Origin: Gnetum montanum | Lineage: Eukaryota > Streptophyta > Gnetopsida > Gnetales > Gnetaceae | Assembly: GCA_015680685.1 (NCBI GenBank) | Contig: MNCI01000270.1 | Coordinates: 364,421-428,420, forward strand | Length of the DNA stretch: 64,000 nucleotides | Reading direction: 5' to 3' | Part shown: positions 10,356-20,454 of the stretch, piece after piece | Position numbering within the stretch: the first letter of the stretch is position 1 | Layout of the letters: every line of letters starts with the position of its first letter | The notes under the pieces: model-generated | What the model was told of the DNA's origin: nothing | What the model saw: only the letters and a program-made list of their open reading frames with translations | The model's database searches: none | Translations under genes and position numbers: made by a program

Positions 10356-10817
10356 TCCAACAAATAGGAGAACTTAGCTTCATGGTGTTTAAGAAACAAT
10401 AAACTGTGTATCTTCCCAATTTTTCACCCTTCACATTGAAGTCCATGGTGTGCATGGAATTTGATAATTTCTTGATAAAATTAATGCAATTTTCTTACAA
10501 TTATAACATTTACATACCCCAAAATAAGATGTCATTTCAAGATTAGCGGACAAGTCTAACATTTTAACATGGTAATCAATAAGTTTAAAATTTTTACTCC
10601 ATGGTACACCGCAGATGAAAACTTTATCGCCATAGTGTATTGTGCAATAGTGATTACCATGATAATTTTTATTGAATTCAACGTGGAAATTGTTGTTAAC
10701 AAGAGAGATTAAGGTCAACACAAACTTTGCATGGTAACACACATGTTTCAAATTTAGATAAAAAATTTTCATACCCTCACATTTTGTGATCTTGATTAAA
10801 TGTGTATCTCCACCTCT
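10356..10817. other. AT-rich stretch without a recognised gene
   Basis: The minus-strand frame at 10772-10431 has 113 codons and no resemblance to a known protein. Nothing else is seen until the T run (10815-10826) that marks the poly(A) end of the minus-strand retrocopy. Confidence 0.35.
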
Positions 10818-11955
10818 TTTTTTTTTCTTGTGTGAAGGTCGGGAAAAATAGTATTAATAAAATCAGAATATGTACAATAAGCAATATTTAGATTAAACAT
10901 GCGTTCCCCAACTAAAAAAAAAAACTATCTATGTCACACCTCTCCCAGAAAGGGGAGATAAGTCCCCATGGCCAACACCATCGCAATGACTTTCTTGCAA
11001 ACCCGCAAGAAAGTTCATCAATTAGCTACAATCCACAAAATCTCGTGTCAATGAGTGAGATCAATCCAACTTTGGGAGCCATAGTTGACCCTAGCAGGCA
11101 ACAGACAAGCAATACACAAGAAAAAAAACACGAGACACACACAAAAAAGGCCATCCTAGCCCAACCCCATTAGCTACAATTAAAGCCACCTAGGCAATTG
11201 TACACAAGAACAAGTTGTCCACTCCTAGGCATGAATAGCATCTAGCATTGTGTGGTGGCGTTGAGTGTCAACAAACACTACCACCTACTAAAACTCCTTT
11301 GCAACCTTAGCCTTGCATGCACATTCCTCAACTATCCCCTTCTTGTCAGGATGAAATTTAGCAGTAGTCCTCCTAATATGTCTGCGTAGCGCCATCCAAG
11401 ATGTGTTGCAACAAATGTCCAAAACCACATATGGACACTTGTTGAACTGCAACCACATTCGAGCTTCCCACTCATGTGCATGATCCAGCTTTCTCTGCAT
11501 CTCATCCGCCTCCTGCTACTTCAGCTCTAGCCTCTCTTGCTTGGCCTACTCCCTCTCAGCATTGCATGTCTCCTCCTGCCTGAGCTTCACTCTGAGTTGC
11601 TCCCTAAGAGAGTCCTCGAGCATCACTCGGCTCGCCAACTCTTGTAGCTCCCAACTCCGCTCCAGCTCTTTCTCTTGCTCAACAAATTGGTGCTCCACTA
11701 GACCCATACAATGCTCAAAGTTTTGTTTTCAGTCCTCCCATTTGGCCTCCTAAGCATGCCTCTCCTCGCATCTAGCCCTCTCCACAACCCTCTCCACAAC
11801 CTCCTTTGTTGCTCTCTCTTGTGTTGCAGTTGCACATTCCCTTAGATATCCTACTGTTGCCTTGACCTTGAACTTCTTTGCCTCTAGCCCCCTAATTTTG
11901 GCTGTGACTTCCACCATGAACCTAGCCATGGCCAAAAGGACTGAAGACACCAGTA
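10818..11955 (-). pseudogene. Coiled-coil / J-domain-like retrocopy, copy 2 (best preserved)
   Basis: Read on the minus strand it opens MARFMVEVTAKIRGLEAKKF. A long Glu/Arg/Gln-rich stretch follows, with blocks such as VERVVERARCEERHA, EHQFVEQEKELERSW and EDSLREQLRVKLRQEE, typical of a coiled coil. After HEWEARMWLQFNKCPYVVLD comes NTSWMALRRHIRRTTAKFHP and DKKG. That is the helix II, HPD loop and start of helix III of a DnaJ J-domain, with HPD intact near 11350. Family knowledge: J-domains stimulate Hsp70 ATPase. The frame is broken by a few stops (TAG from TGG or CAG). An A tract lies at the minus-strand 3' end (10815-10826). Its 5' side abuts the truncated LINE RT near 11960, so it may be a chimeric LINE product or a separate insertion. 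Confidence 0.55.
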
Positions 11956-11959
11956 GTAT

Positions 11960-14258
11960 TTGGCCTTTTCAAGTTAAGAACCGCATGGTCTAGTGTTCAA
12001 CCCTTTGTTGCAACCTACAAATGAAATTGCTCTAGAACACTTTACTATTCCATGCATACATGGGGAGACCCAAGTAGGCGCATCCTATTCTGTACCAGCA
12101 AACATCCCCAACATTTTTAAAATCCTTCCTTTAACTAAGCTAGACGTATGGGCCAAATGCATTATCCCCTTTCCTTTATTGACCACTAGCCCAATCTCCT
12201 ACTCCATTTTACCCAATGCCCAATTGATTGCATGCGCTTGTGGCATTGAAGCCTGTGAGAATAACATAGTGTCATTTGCATAATGCTTTGTGAGACCACC
12301 TTCAAACCATGCACCCCTTCAGTCTTGCAATATGCTTGGAACGTGTCAATAGCAATAATGAAAAGGTAGGGAGATAGGGGATCCCCTTGTCGTAACCCCC
12401 ACCTAAGGGAGCAAAACCCCCATAGGTGATCCCCAATATCAAAAGAGTAGGCCTCAGACGCTTGAATTTGGATATAGGGATTGATGAATTGAGGGTCAAA
12501 TCCTTTGTGTCGCATAATATTGGCCAGTGCATCCTAGCTGACAGTGTCGTAGGCCTTCCTAATGTCAAGCTTAATACACATACTTGGGGTACCTGGCCGT
12601 TTGGATCAAGTTCATGACCTCCTGGAGAAGGATGACTTAATCATGTAGATATCTCCCCTTGACAAACCCCGCTTGGTTATTCCCAACCAAACGCAACATT
12701 AGTAGCTCGAGACGTCTAACTAGCATCTTGGTAAATAGTCTAATCAAGGTGTTGCAAATTCCAATGCGGCGAAATTGAGACGAATCAAAGGGGTTGGCAA
12801 CTTTGGGGATTAGAACAATTCTTGAACAGTTGATTTCATGGCGAACCTACTGCCACTGTAGCATTAGATTGAAGGCATCAAGTAGGTTTGCCTCCAACAC
12901 ATCTACAAACGCTTGGAAGCATTCAACTAGCTACCCATCTGGCCCAAGAGCACAATCGGATTTCATAGACGCCAAAGCATCATCCAACTCCATCCAAGAA
13001 AATGGCTCTAGCATCTTCTGACTCTCAGTCGTAGTAAGCACTAACTCTACTAGGATTGAAATAGGTAACACCCTATTATAGGCCCAAATATTGGCCTAGT
13101 ATTGTTGCACCACAGGAGCAACCTTCTGAGGCTTAGTCAAAGTGACTCCATCCCAAACCAACTTAAGATGCTTGGCAAAATAATTAGCCTTGGCAATCAC
13201 AAAGAAGAACTTTGTGTTCCCATCCCCCTCTTTCAACCACTTGCCCTGAGCACGTTGCTTCTAATAGGTCTCTTTTTCATTAGCTAGCTCCTATAGTTCC
13301 TTTAATAGCAAATGCTCTTATGCTTCTACTTCCTCTCCCCCTTCCTGCCGAGTTTGAACCAAAGCCAAGCATGCAAGAAGCTTCACCCAGTTGGTCCAAA
13401 AAGAAAATTTCTCTATAGCATTGAGGGATCGAATGATGTGCTTAAGGTGGCATAGGCTAGCTTTCGAAAATCTCAAGGATCCACTTGAGGCAAATATTTT
13501 GCCTAGATTTGCATCACCAACGGTCTGAGCCACAACTTTAACAACTAGGACTGCTTAAACTAGAATGGTGATCCCGTCATACGAACTCATTTCCCCAGCT
13601 AACAAACTAGAGACTAATGGTCCGACGTTTGCCTTTCCTTCCCAACAACCTAGACTTTGGACTCCAACAAGATACTAGTATTGATCCAAACATGATTGAT
13701 TCATGAGAGGACTAGGTCCTTCCCCCATCAGCGGTTACTACATGTAAACTTGCATTTAGCAATATCCATGTCAGCCAAATCATGTATTTGCGGAAAGTCC
13801 AAGAATTGTTGACTGCCCAAGGGCTCAAACATGTCGTTACCTGATTTTTCCCATGTGTACAATCTTTGGTTGAAATCATTGATGACAATCCACCATCTCC
13901 AATCAATGAGCGACACAATCCTTCTCAGTTCCCCCAATTGCTCTTCCCAATGCTGAGCACCGTAGAAGTTTGTGAGCCATATTCCCTCCTCCACAAGTTG
14001 CACAGTGATGCTTTAAGTTGAGGAGTCAACTTGATTGGGAAGTAGTTGAGACAAGATAGCTAGGCCCCCATCCTTTGCTCTATTGGGGACCGTTTGGCTC
14101 TACCATCCAGGCCACTTCAAACGATGGGCCTCCATCTCCTGTAGCTTTGTTTTGTGTAAACATACCACATCACACATCTCTCTTCTGACAATATCTTTGA
14201 GGGTATTCCTTTTATAGGGGGTACCTTGCCCCCTGCAATTCCAAGATAGGATTCTCAT
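11960..14258 (-). pseudogene. L1-like LINE ORF2: endonuclease plus reverse transcriptase, C-terminus missing
   Basis: The minus strand starts at 14258 with MRILSWNCRGQGTPYKR, the conserved start of plant L1 endonuclease. VVCLHKTKL (consensus FLxETK) and RWWIVINDFNQ (the GDFN block, Gly lost) follow. RT blocks read FDPQFINPYIQIQASEAYSF, GLRQGDPLSPYLFIIAIDTF and AYCKTEGVHGLKVVSQS. The expected YxDD box has become QSIMQMTLCYS by frameshift, so the polymerase centre is destroyed. The thumb and zinc region are not found. Sequence turns into the coiled-coil/J-domain unit at about 11955. The matching ORF1 lies just upstream at 14400-15750. Confidence 0.85.
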
Positions 14259-14399
14259 GGCTTGCTAGCCAATCACTTCTTATACACCTGTCTTAGGGTA
14301 GGTTGTAATCCCAGACTAATCTATACATCTTTTTGCTATAGGCAACTGGTGACAGTAGCTGCCCAACATGTTGAGTCTTTGGGGATACCAGGAATCCCC

Positions 14400-15750
14400 C
14401 CTATGAGGCTAGTGGCCTCCCCAAAATGTCTGCCATTTTTGGGAAGGCAAACCTCGTACCACCCCAACCCAGCCCCCGAGTAGGGGGAGATTCAACCCCT
14501 TAGGGAAGACAAGGAGACCCTCGCCCAAACACTCTGAACTATTCGCTTCAGGGTGATCCACATGCATTCGCAGGTCCTTCAATATTGAAGCTAGCCCCCT
14601 AGCAAAGGCTAAGACAAGCATTGATCTCCCAATAGTATTCAGCCTAGCCATTGGCACCCCTAATCAAGAACTTGACCCAAGCTCTCTTGTTGCCACCACC
14701 TTCGAGCTAGCTGCCAGCCCATCAGCCATCATGCCAGTTTCCATCCTCATTCCCCCTTTCACAAGGCATCCAAGCCAACCCACTAGCATCCACTCATCCT
14801 TATTCTTACGTGGTGGGGCTTTTGTCCACATTTGACAAGCCGTTGCCTTGTGATTGCTTTTTCCATAGATTGTACATCCATCAACCTAGGTTTCACCCGT
14901 CGCATCTGGAATGCCCGAAAGAAGGTTCTCGTGTTTGACATAGATTAGTTCTTCTCCCAATAGGAGGTCCAGAACCACTTCTTGCACCTAGTCCCTGCCC
15001 CTAAGGACTGCCATACACAAAAACGGGCATAGCCCATCTAGTCCATCGATTTTGTAAACCTATCAAATCAAATGAATTCACCAAAAAACCCTGCCAAGGT
15101 TTTAAAAAATGTTGGAGTCCACATTTCCAATGGTAGATTCGACACCTAGATCTAGACCGGCGCCCTAGCAAAAAGGTCAGCATCTTGGTGCGCTCCTAGG
15201 TGCCAAGGTGCAAGGGCCAACCCACAAGCCCCATAAAACTAGGGCCCCACAAACAACACCTTATCCATATCTGCATCTGAGCCAAATACAAATAGCAGCT
15301 GGTCATTAGCTAAACTCCAGACTTACACATTCTCCAATCCCCAGCTCGTGGTGGCCCATCGTTGAATTTTGTCCATCTTGGATCTCGCCCCTTCCATGAA
15401 CAAGCTTCAATACTGCCATCGCTCAGGTGCCAACCTACCGCATCAGAATTGGCCCCAAAAACCTTTGAAGATTTTGACCCAAGTTCCCCCTTCCCTAGGC
15501 CCTCCACACTAGAAAACTTGAGGAGACCCTTGCCATGACCCTCGAGCTTTCCCTCTCCCAGACTACCACCACCCTGGGTTGCCCCCTTCAGGCCAGCCAC
15601 CCCATTACCAAGTCTGTTCCCATTGCCTGCGCCCACCGGCCCCACGTCTGTCTCACCTACACTTCCGCTTGTGCTTCCGCTTGTGCTCCTGCCCATCTTG
15701 CCCCGCTTGTCTCCCCTTTACCAACCACCTTTATCTCCACCTCTACATAA
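14400..15750 (-). pseudogene. LINE ORF1-like RNA-binding protein remnant
   Basis: Upstream (on the minus strand) of the LINE endonuclease lies a decayed frame. Its N-terminal part (15696-15310) is Gly/Ser-rich: MGRSTSGSTSGSVGETD, later VEGLGKGELGSKSSKVFG. Then come HFLKPWQGFLVNSFDL and a zinc-knuckle-like GCTIYGKSNHKATACQMW near 14880-14820, in which the second cysteine is Tyr. Plant L1 ORF1 proteins have an N-terminal DUF4283-like domain followed by a CCHC knuckle, and this order fits. Stops are frequent. The 5' end of the LINE is near 15750, where copia gag-protease sequence resumes. Confidence 0.6.
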
Positions 15751-15774
15751 TGAGGGTTTATAAATTAATTAATG

Positions 15775-16769
15775 TTAAATAGTAAAGATAAATCACATGT
15801 AAATGGATGTGAGGCACCAGAATCAATATACACAGAACCATTAAATACTTCATTAGTTATGGTGAGGGCATTAAAATCAACAATTGGATGTTGAGTTTTC
15901 TCCTTTACAACATTTGTAGACCAATGCTCTGAGTCAGACTACTTTTCATAGTTTTTCTTATTAAGCATTTTAGCCCTATTTTTGGTAAATTTATTGGCTT
16001 GGCATTTTGTCATTACCTTTGTCTTTGAATTATTTGGATGGTCATAACAATGGTTTGTGTTGTGGCTACCCTCTTTCTTGCAAATGTGACAATATCGTGA
16101 TGACTGCTTTTGCTTCGGATCATTTGAGTCTTTGTTTACCATGGCTTATGAAGAAATCTTACCATTAGATGCATAAGCCTTCATCTCAGCTTTTTCTTTG
16201 AGAACTTTTGCACATAGCTCTGTCACAGTGTACTGCTTGCCGCCGTTCTTTACCGTTTAGTGGAAAACATCATATAATGGTGGCAGTGCTTTCAGAAGAT
16301 AAAATTTAACAGTTTCATTTAATACCTGGGCATTTTGTGCTTGAAGACCAGCCTGCAACACACAAACTTTCTGAACAAGTGTAGCCAGTGGATCACCTTC
16401 TTTTCACTTTAAGGAACTTAATTGATTCTGAATAGAAATAATTTGGATTCATTCTTTACTTCAAATCTCTCTTTAAGTTTCTTCCACATCTTATAGGCAG
16501 AGTCTTGCCTTTTAACAAGTTAAATGAATTCTTTAGACACACTGGGGGCAATCAGCATCTGCACCTTTCACCATGCATATTCGGCCAGGGTTTCTTCAAG
16601 GCTATCACCATGTAGTAAGAATCTCATCTGAAGCTTCCAAATATTATAATTTGAACCATTAACACTTGACTCATAGGTAGTGGTGCACATATTCTGGCCT
16701 TTGTTGGCTGCATAAAATTCTTTTTGCCAATTCCTATTGGGAGCTATAGTTATCCACGAAAGTCATTCA
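15775..16769 (-). pseudogene. Copia gag and protease N-terminus
   Basis: Translating the minus strand from the PBS gives NWQKEFYAANKGQNM and YNIWKLQMRFLLHGD, typical UBN2-type copia gag. Next come CAKVLKEKAEMKAYA and the zinc knuckle CHICKKEGSHNTNHC (CX2CX5HX4C, one residue longer than the usual CX2CX4HX4C). The protease active site VYIDSGASHPFT is at about 15830-15795. The frame then breaks off at about 15775 against the LINE 5' end. Only a few in-frame stops interrupt gag. In a complete copia element integrase would follow here. Confidence 0.8.
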
Positions 16770-16788
16770 CCATCCGGCTCTAATACCA
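16770..16788 (-). other. Copia primer-binding site (tRNA-iMet type)
   Basis: On the minus strand TGGTATTAGAGCCGGATGG follows the LTR end (...CTTCACA) directly. It matches the initiator-methionine PBS TGGTATCAGAGCC with one mismatch in the first thirteen bases. It fixes both element orientation and the inner LTR boundary. Confidence 0.85.
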
Positions 16789-17354
16789 TGTGAAGTTTCC
16801 AAGATCTAGCAAGGTGAAAATGTGGACATAGGAAAAATGGAAGAACACTACCACCAACTCAAGTTGACTCACAAAGAAGTGAATAGTACAATGATGATGA
16901 TACTAGCCAAGTTGAAAAGCAATTTAAGTTACATAAAACATTACAACTGAAGTGAAATGATGGGGAACCGTCGAACAATTAGAATAGTTATTAGTTAATG
17001 AGAGGATTAGGTAACGTTCACTGTGAGAGTAGATTTCACCGTAAGAACAACATACACCGGAAAAACAGTAATCGCTGCAACAGTGAAAAGGTTAAATGAT
17101 TGAGGACGGTGAAATAACATACAGTGAAAACAAAAAATGAAATGAACAGCACCGTCAAAATGGTAATAACTGCAACAGTGAAAAAGTTAAATGATTAAGA
17201 ACGGTGAAATAACAGAGAGTGGAAACAAAAAATGAAATGAACAGCACCGTCAAAGTGGTAATAACTGCAACAGTGAAAAAGTTAAATGATTAAGAATGGT
17301 GAAATAATAGTGGAAACAAAAAATGAAATGAAGAGTTTGATTACTTCCTTAATA
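16789..17354 (-). repeat. Copia 5' LTR (566 bp), expanded by an internal tandem repeat
   Basis: Aligns with the 371-bp 3' LTR over its whole length, except that a unit of about 95 bp is present about 2.9 times instead of once. The outer end reads TTCCTTAATA, where the partner has TTCCTTAACA, so one transition removed the canonical terminal dinucleotide. Confidence 0.85.
17061..17338. repeat. 95-bp tandem repeat, about 2.9 units, within the copia 5' LTR
   Basis: Units start near 17061, 17157 and 17252. Each contains GCAACAGTGAAAAAGTTAAA, a GACGGTGAAATAA-like block and GAAATGAACAGCACCGTC. Units 2 and 3 are nearly identical; unit 1 is more diverged, suggesting successive duplication. Confidence 0.9.
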
Positions 17355-18591
17355 GACATATCTTAAGAAAGCCCAGATAACTGGTCGTGATAAAGAAACC
17401 ACTCTGGAATGTTTTTTATCACCCCTGGCTAGTGCCTGAGTCTTCGAATGGTCTGGATTTTGGACCTTTTAGAGGATTCATATGTACCTCCATTTAAAAT
17501 GTAGATTGATTGAGCGGGAGTGATCTCTTCCGAATCAGACTCCTAATTTTTCATATCAACTTTTTTTTCTTGCTTCACATCCCTTCAAAAATTGAAGTAT
17601 TGCCCCTCTCTAAGCCTGCATACTTGAGTATAATTGCTCGCTTCCTTACTCATGTCAATGTGTAGTGTTTTCCCTTTCTTTAGACCATAGTTTCTTGTTG
17701 ATATGTCGATTGAAGCAATCTATTGCCTTGTGAATTATGTTATTGTGGAATTTACTTTCAAAGGAAGTTAATCCCTTAAGCATTAGGAATTCAAAATTTG
17801 GCAACTTTAGGATGATTTTGAAATAAATCATTAACAAATATGGAAATCCATAAATGCCAAAATTGATCTCTATATGCTTAAAGGCCCTAATTTTGAGAAA
17901 ATTCACTAATCTTATATCTCTATTTTTTTCCTGCATTTTATAATCAGTGGTTGAGATTAACCATGCATTTACTTAGCCTCATCTCTTAAATGCTCTTTAC
18001 CTCTGCTCCACCTGCTTGAACATGGTTATGCAGATAATTTGGTTTAAAAGATCTAATTTCATAGATATTTTGTTAACTTTGTATGTCATCATGCTCATAA
18101 AATTTGGATTTTTCTTTATCAAAATGATGTCTGACGCCTTAAGAATCATCAGAATCTTCAATGTCATATTTAACAAAGAGTATTGGAGGTTGCTGTCAAA
18201 CCTTGGACCAGGAAATACATGTGGAGAAATCATGATACACTCTGAAATTTTGTTAATTCTGTATATATACTATGTATGTAGGTATAGGTGTATACTTGTG
18301 CTTTTTATGGTTTTTTTTTCTAACTCGGTACTTTCGAACAATAATTACTATACATAATGAACTATCCATGATAATGAACTTCACACTATCAGTAATAATA
18401 ATACTTCTGGGTTGTGGCTATTAGTGTTATATTATCTAGCTGCGACTTTACAGTATTTCGTTTTCAATCGAAGTTTTCTTTATTGTATCATTACCCACAT
18501 TTTCTTTTTGATATAATGCTTAAAATATTTTTTATTGATATATGAAGTTTTGTTGCTTAAAGATGTTTAAATTGTAACGTCATTCTTGCAG
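17355..18591 (+). other. Probable intron sequence upstream of the GDPD terminal exon
   Basis: No exon of the GDPD domain could be recognised here on the plus strand. Frames of 70-110 codons at 17655-17936 and 17997-18357 resemble nothing known and have the AT-rich composition of the surroundings. The stretch ends in a pyrimidine-rich acceptor CATTCTTGCAG at 18581-18591. Confidence 0.4.
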
Positions 18592-18748
18592 GGCAGGGAA
18601 GAAAATTTTTGCATGGACAGTTGATGATCATAATTCTATGCAAAATATGCTGTATGAAGGAGTTGATGGAATAATCACCAGTCAGCCTCGTTTGCTACGT
18701 AAAGTAATGGAAGATTTAAAAAAACATTGTATAGAAAACGGATTTTAA
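18592..18748 (+). CDS. Glycerophosphodiester phosphodiesterase (GDPD) family gene, last exon
   Basis: After the splice acceptor TTCTTGCAG the frame reads AGKKIFAWTVDDHNSMQNML, then YEGVDGIITSQPRLLRKVME, and stops at 18746-18748 (TAA). The pattern GKxxxxWTVxDxxxMxxxLxxGVDGIITxxPxLL is the signature of the last strand and helix of the GDPD TIM barrel. Family knowledge: these enzymes hydrolyse glycerophosphodiesters to glycerol-3-phosphate and an alcohol. The exon contributes about 52 residues and no catalytic His/Glu, which lie in the N-terminal half of the domain. The first codon is split by the intron (phase shown by GCAG|G-GCA-GGG). A second acceptor five bases downstream (GGCAG) is possible. 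No other exon was found in the window, so upstream introns are long or the exon is an isolated remnant. The short C-terminal tail ends ENGF. Confidence 0.75.
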
Positions 18749-18806
18749 TTAGAAACTGTTTTAATTCAATTAGAAAACGGATCTTAATTAGAAACTATTA
18801 CGTCAT
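18732..18806 (+). repeat. 39-bp direct duplication spanning the GDPD stop codon
   Basis: TAGAAAACGGATTTTAATTA at 18732 recurs at 18771 as TAGAAAACGGATCTTAATTA, and both are followed by GAAACT. The first copy includes the last codons and stop of the exon; the second lies in the 3' untranslated flank. Confidence 0.85.
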
Positions 18807-19274
18807 ATAGCATCTGCAAGTGTACTAAGTTGACAAGTTGTGATGGTAGATCCCAGGTAGTCTTTTGAACTGGACAAACAACGTTCAAAAAACATTGTCA
18901 TCTGTTCTGTTGTGTTGGTAGTGCAGAACTTTTAGTTTCATATTAAATGAGAAAAATTATACGAAAGGAGAAGATCCATACTTTGTGGTATAACCACACA
19001 AACTTAGAGAAAGACGGGAAAGATGGAATAATGCTCACAATTTAAAATTGAAATCAGTCTATTATGAAGACTATAAAAATCCACACCGTTTTGAAATATT
19101 CAAACTAAGACAGTTTGCAATTGTCATATATGTTTTTGCTTCAAATTGATTCAACTTCCAATTTTTTGAGTTTAATCAATTATTAAGATCATTATTTACT
19201 GGAATTAAAAAAACCCATAAATGATCATAATATTTGATACAACCATCTCCAACCATGTAAAACTGCAAATTACT
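18749..19274 (+). other. Probable 3' UTR and downstream flank of the GDPD gene
   Basis: AT-rich, non-coding. No strong AATAAA was seen close to the stop; weaker A-rich candidates exist around 18940-18960. The stretch ends where LINE 3' sequence begins. Confidence 0.35.
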
Positions 19275-19985
19275 GGAAACTGGAAATTTTTATTACATCC
19301 AAGAAATCACAAAGAATTTGTTAGACAGTTACAAAGTCTCAACATATTTTTGAAGGAAGTTGAAAACATCATTGATGTAATGCCCCAAGCAGATAGGGAC
19401 AAATTTGAAAGAAAACAATCAACATATTACAATTAATAGTATAATTCATTTGAATGTGAGCCAAAGATAGGCAAAATATGAAATATGTTATTCATATTTT
19501 GTGCTTTGTATGCACAATATGCAAGTATGCTCTTCTCTTAGGAAATCGATCCAACAAGTTGTCTCAATAAGGAGATGATGAGAGATTATTCTAGTTCTAG
19601 CAATTTGATTCCTTAAATGAATAGGAATAACTTAGACAAGATACTTTTGAGTACTGGATAACAAACCTAACAAAATGTGAATAAAAATGCTTTTTCTCCG
19701 ATGTATTTAACTAAGCTTTAGCCAAGACTTTTTCTTTGATAGTTTTCGAAAGTCTTTGTTTAGGAAGATCTTCTATTACAATATTTCATGATTGAAGCCA
19801 TAATTTTTCTTAATGCATCCATCCATTTTCGTATGTAGTATTTATTATCTCCTTAGCATAATCAACTTCTTCTATGTGATTTAACTTTTGAGTATAAGCA
19901 ATAAATTGACAAAGGGCTTCAACTTTAAGAGGAAGTAAATTTGCTTCTAAAAGTAAGATATCATAAGAGGTTTGCAACATGATAT
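19275..19985 (-). mobile_element. 5'-truncated LINE 3' fragment, second copy of the family at 27845-28535
   Basis: Long blocks match 27845-28535 in the same orientation, for example AACATATTTTTGAAG, TTAATAGTATAATTCATT and GTCTCAATAAGGAGATGATG. On the minus strand both encode a remnant such as EANLLPLKVEALCQFIAYTQ, then KLNHIEEVDYAKEI. At the other locus this leads upstream into a LINE reverse transcriptase, so this copy is the 3' part only. It is riddled with stops. Confidence 0.75.
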
Positions 19986-20454
19986 AAATTAAATCTTTAG
20001 TCTAGACTGTATAGTGTTACCTTTAGCTAAAGATTGGGAACCTTGTCATTTAATCTTATATTTCAATCTCACTAGATGTTTGGTGAAATGCACTCCATGA
20101 GATTATTGTTTACTATTAATTATCATTACATGGAAAAAATTTTTAGTATAAACTTTTTTCTTTGAATCATGTTCAATGTCTATTTGTTTAAAGCTATAAT
20201 TGAAGTATAGTAGAAAGTAGGTAGAGCATTGAGAATGTTAATCAAGTTTATAGATGATAATTTGTAGTAAAAATAATTTTTTAAAAATGTCAATAAAAGC
20301 ACATATCAACTAGTATGCTTCTTGTTTTGTATATTCTTGATTGCAAGATTTAGTTGTGGTTCATGCATCATTATTTTCTACCGAAGTCATGTGTTGGTTG
20401 TATGACGTAGGGTTTGAATGATTAAAGTTTTGATTTTAACCATTTTCTAACTTG
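19986..20454. other. AT-rich spacer, nothing recognised
   Basis: No coding similarity and no element end was seen between the LINE fragment and the RTE 3' end. Confidence 0.3.

Larger units (their letters stand above)
7396..17354 (-). mobile_element. Ty1/copia retrotransposon, pol replaced by LINE and other insertions
   Basis: The two LTRs (7396-7766 and 16789-17354) begin identically with TGTGAAGTTTCCAAGATC on the plus strand. Flanking pentamers are GATGT (7391-7395) and GACAT (17355-17359), a plausible target-site duplication with two transitions. In element order (minus strand) one sees the 5' LTR, PBS, gag with a zinc knuckle, and the protease active site ending near 15775. The copia frame resumes only with the RNase H tail at 8035-7790 before the 3' LTR. 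About 7.7 kb in between is foreign: convergent LINEs, a J-domain-like retrocopy and an unknown frame. The 5' LTR outer end is TA instead of TG, by a single change. Confidence 0.8.
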
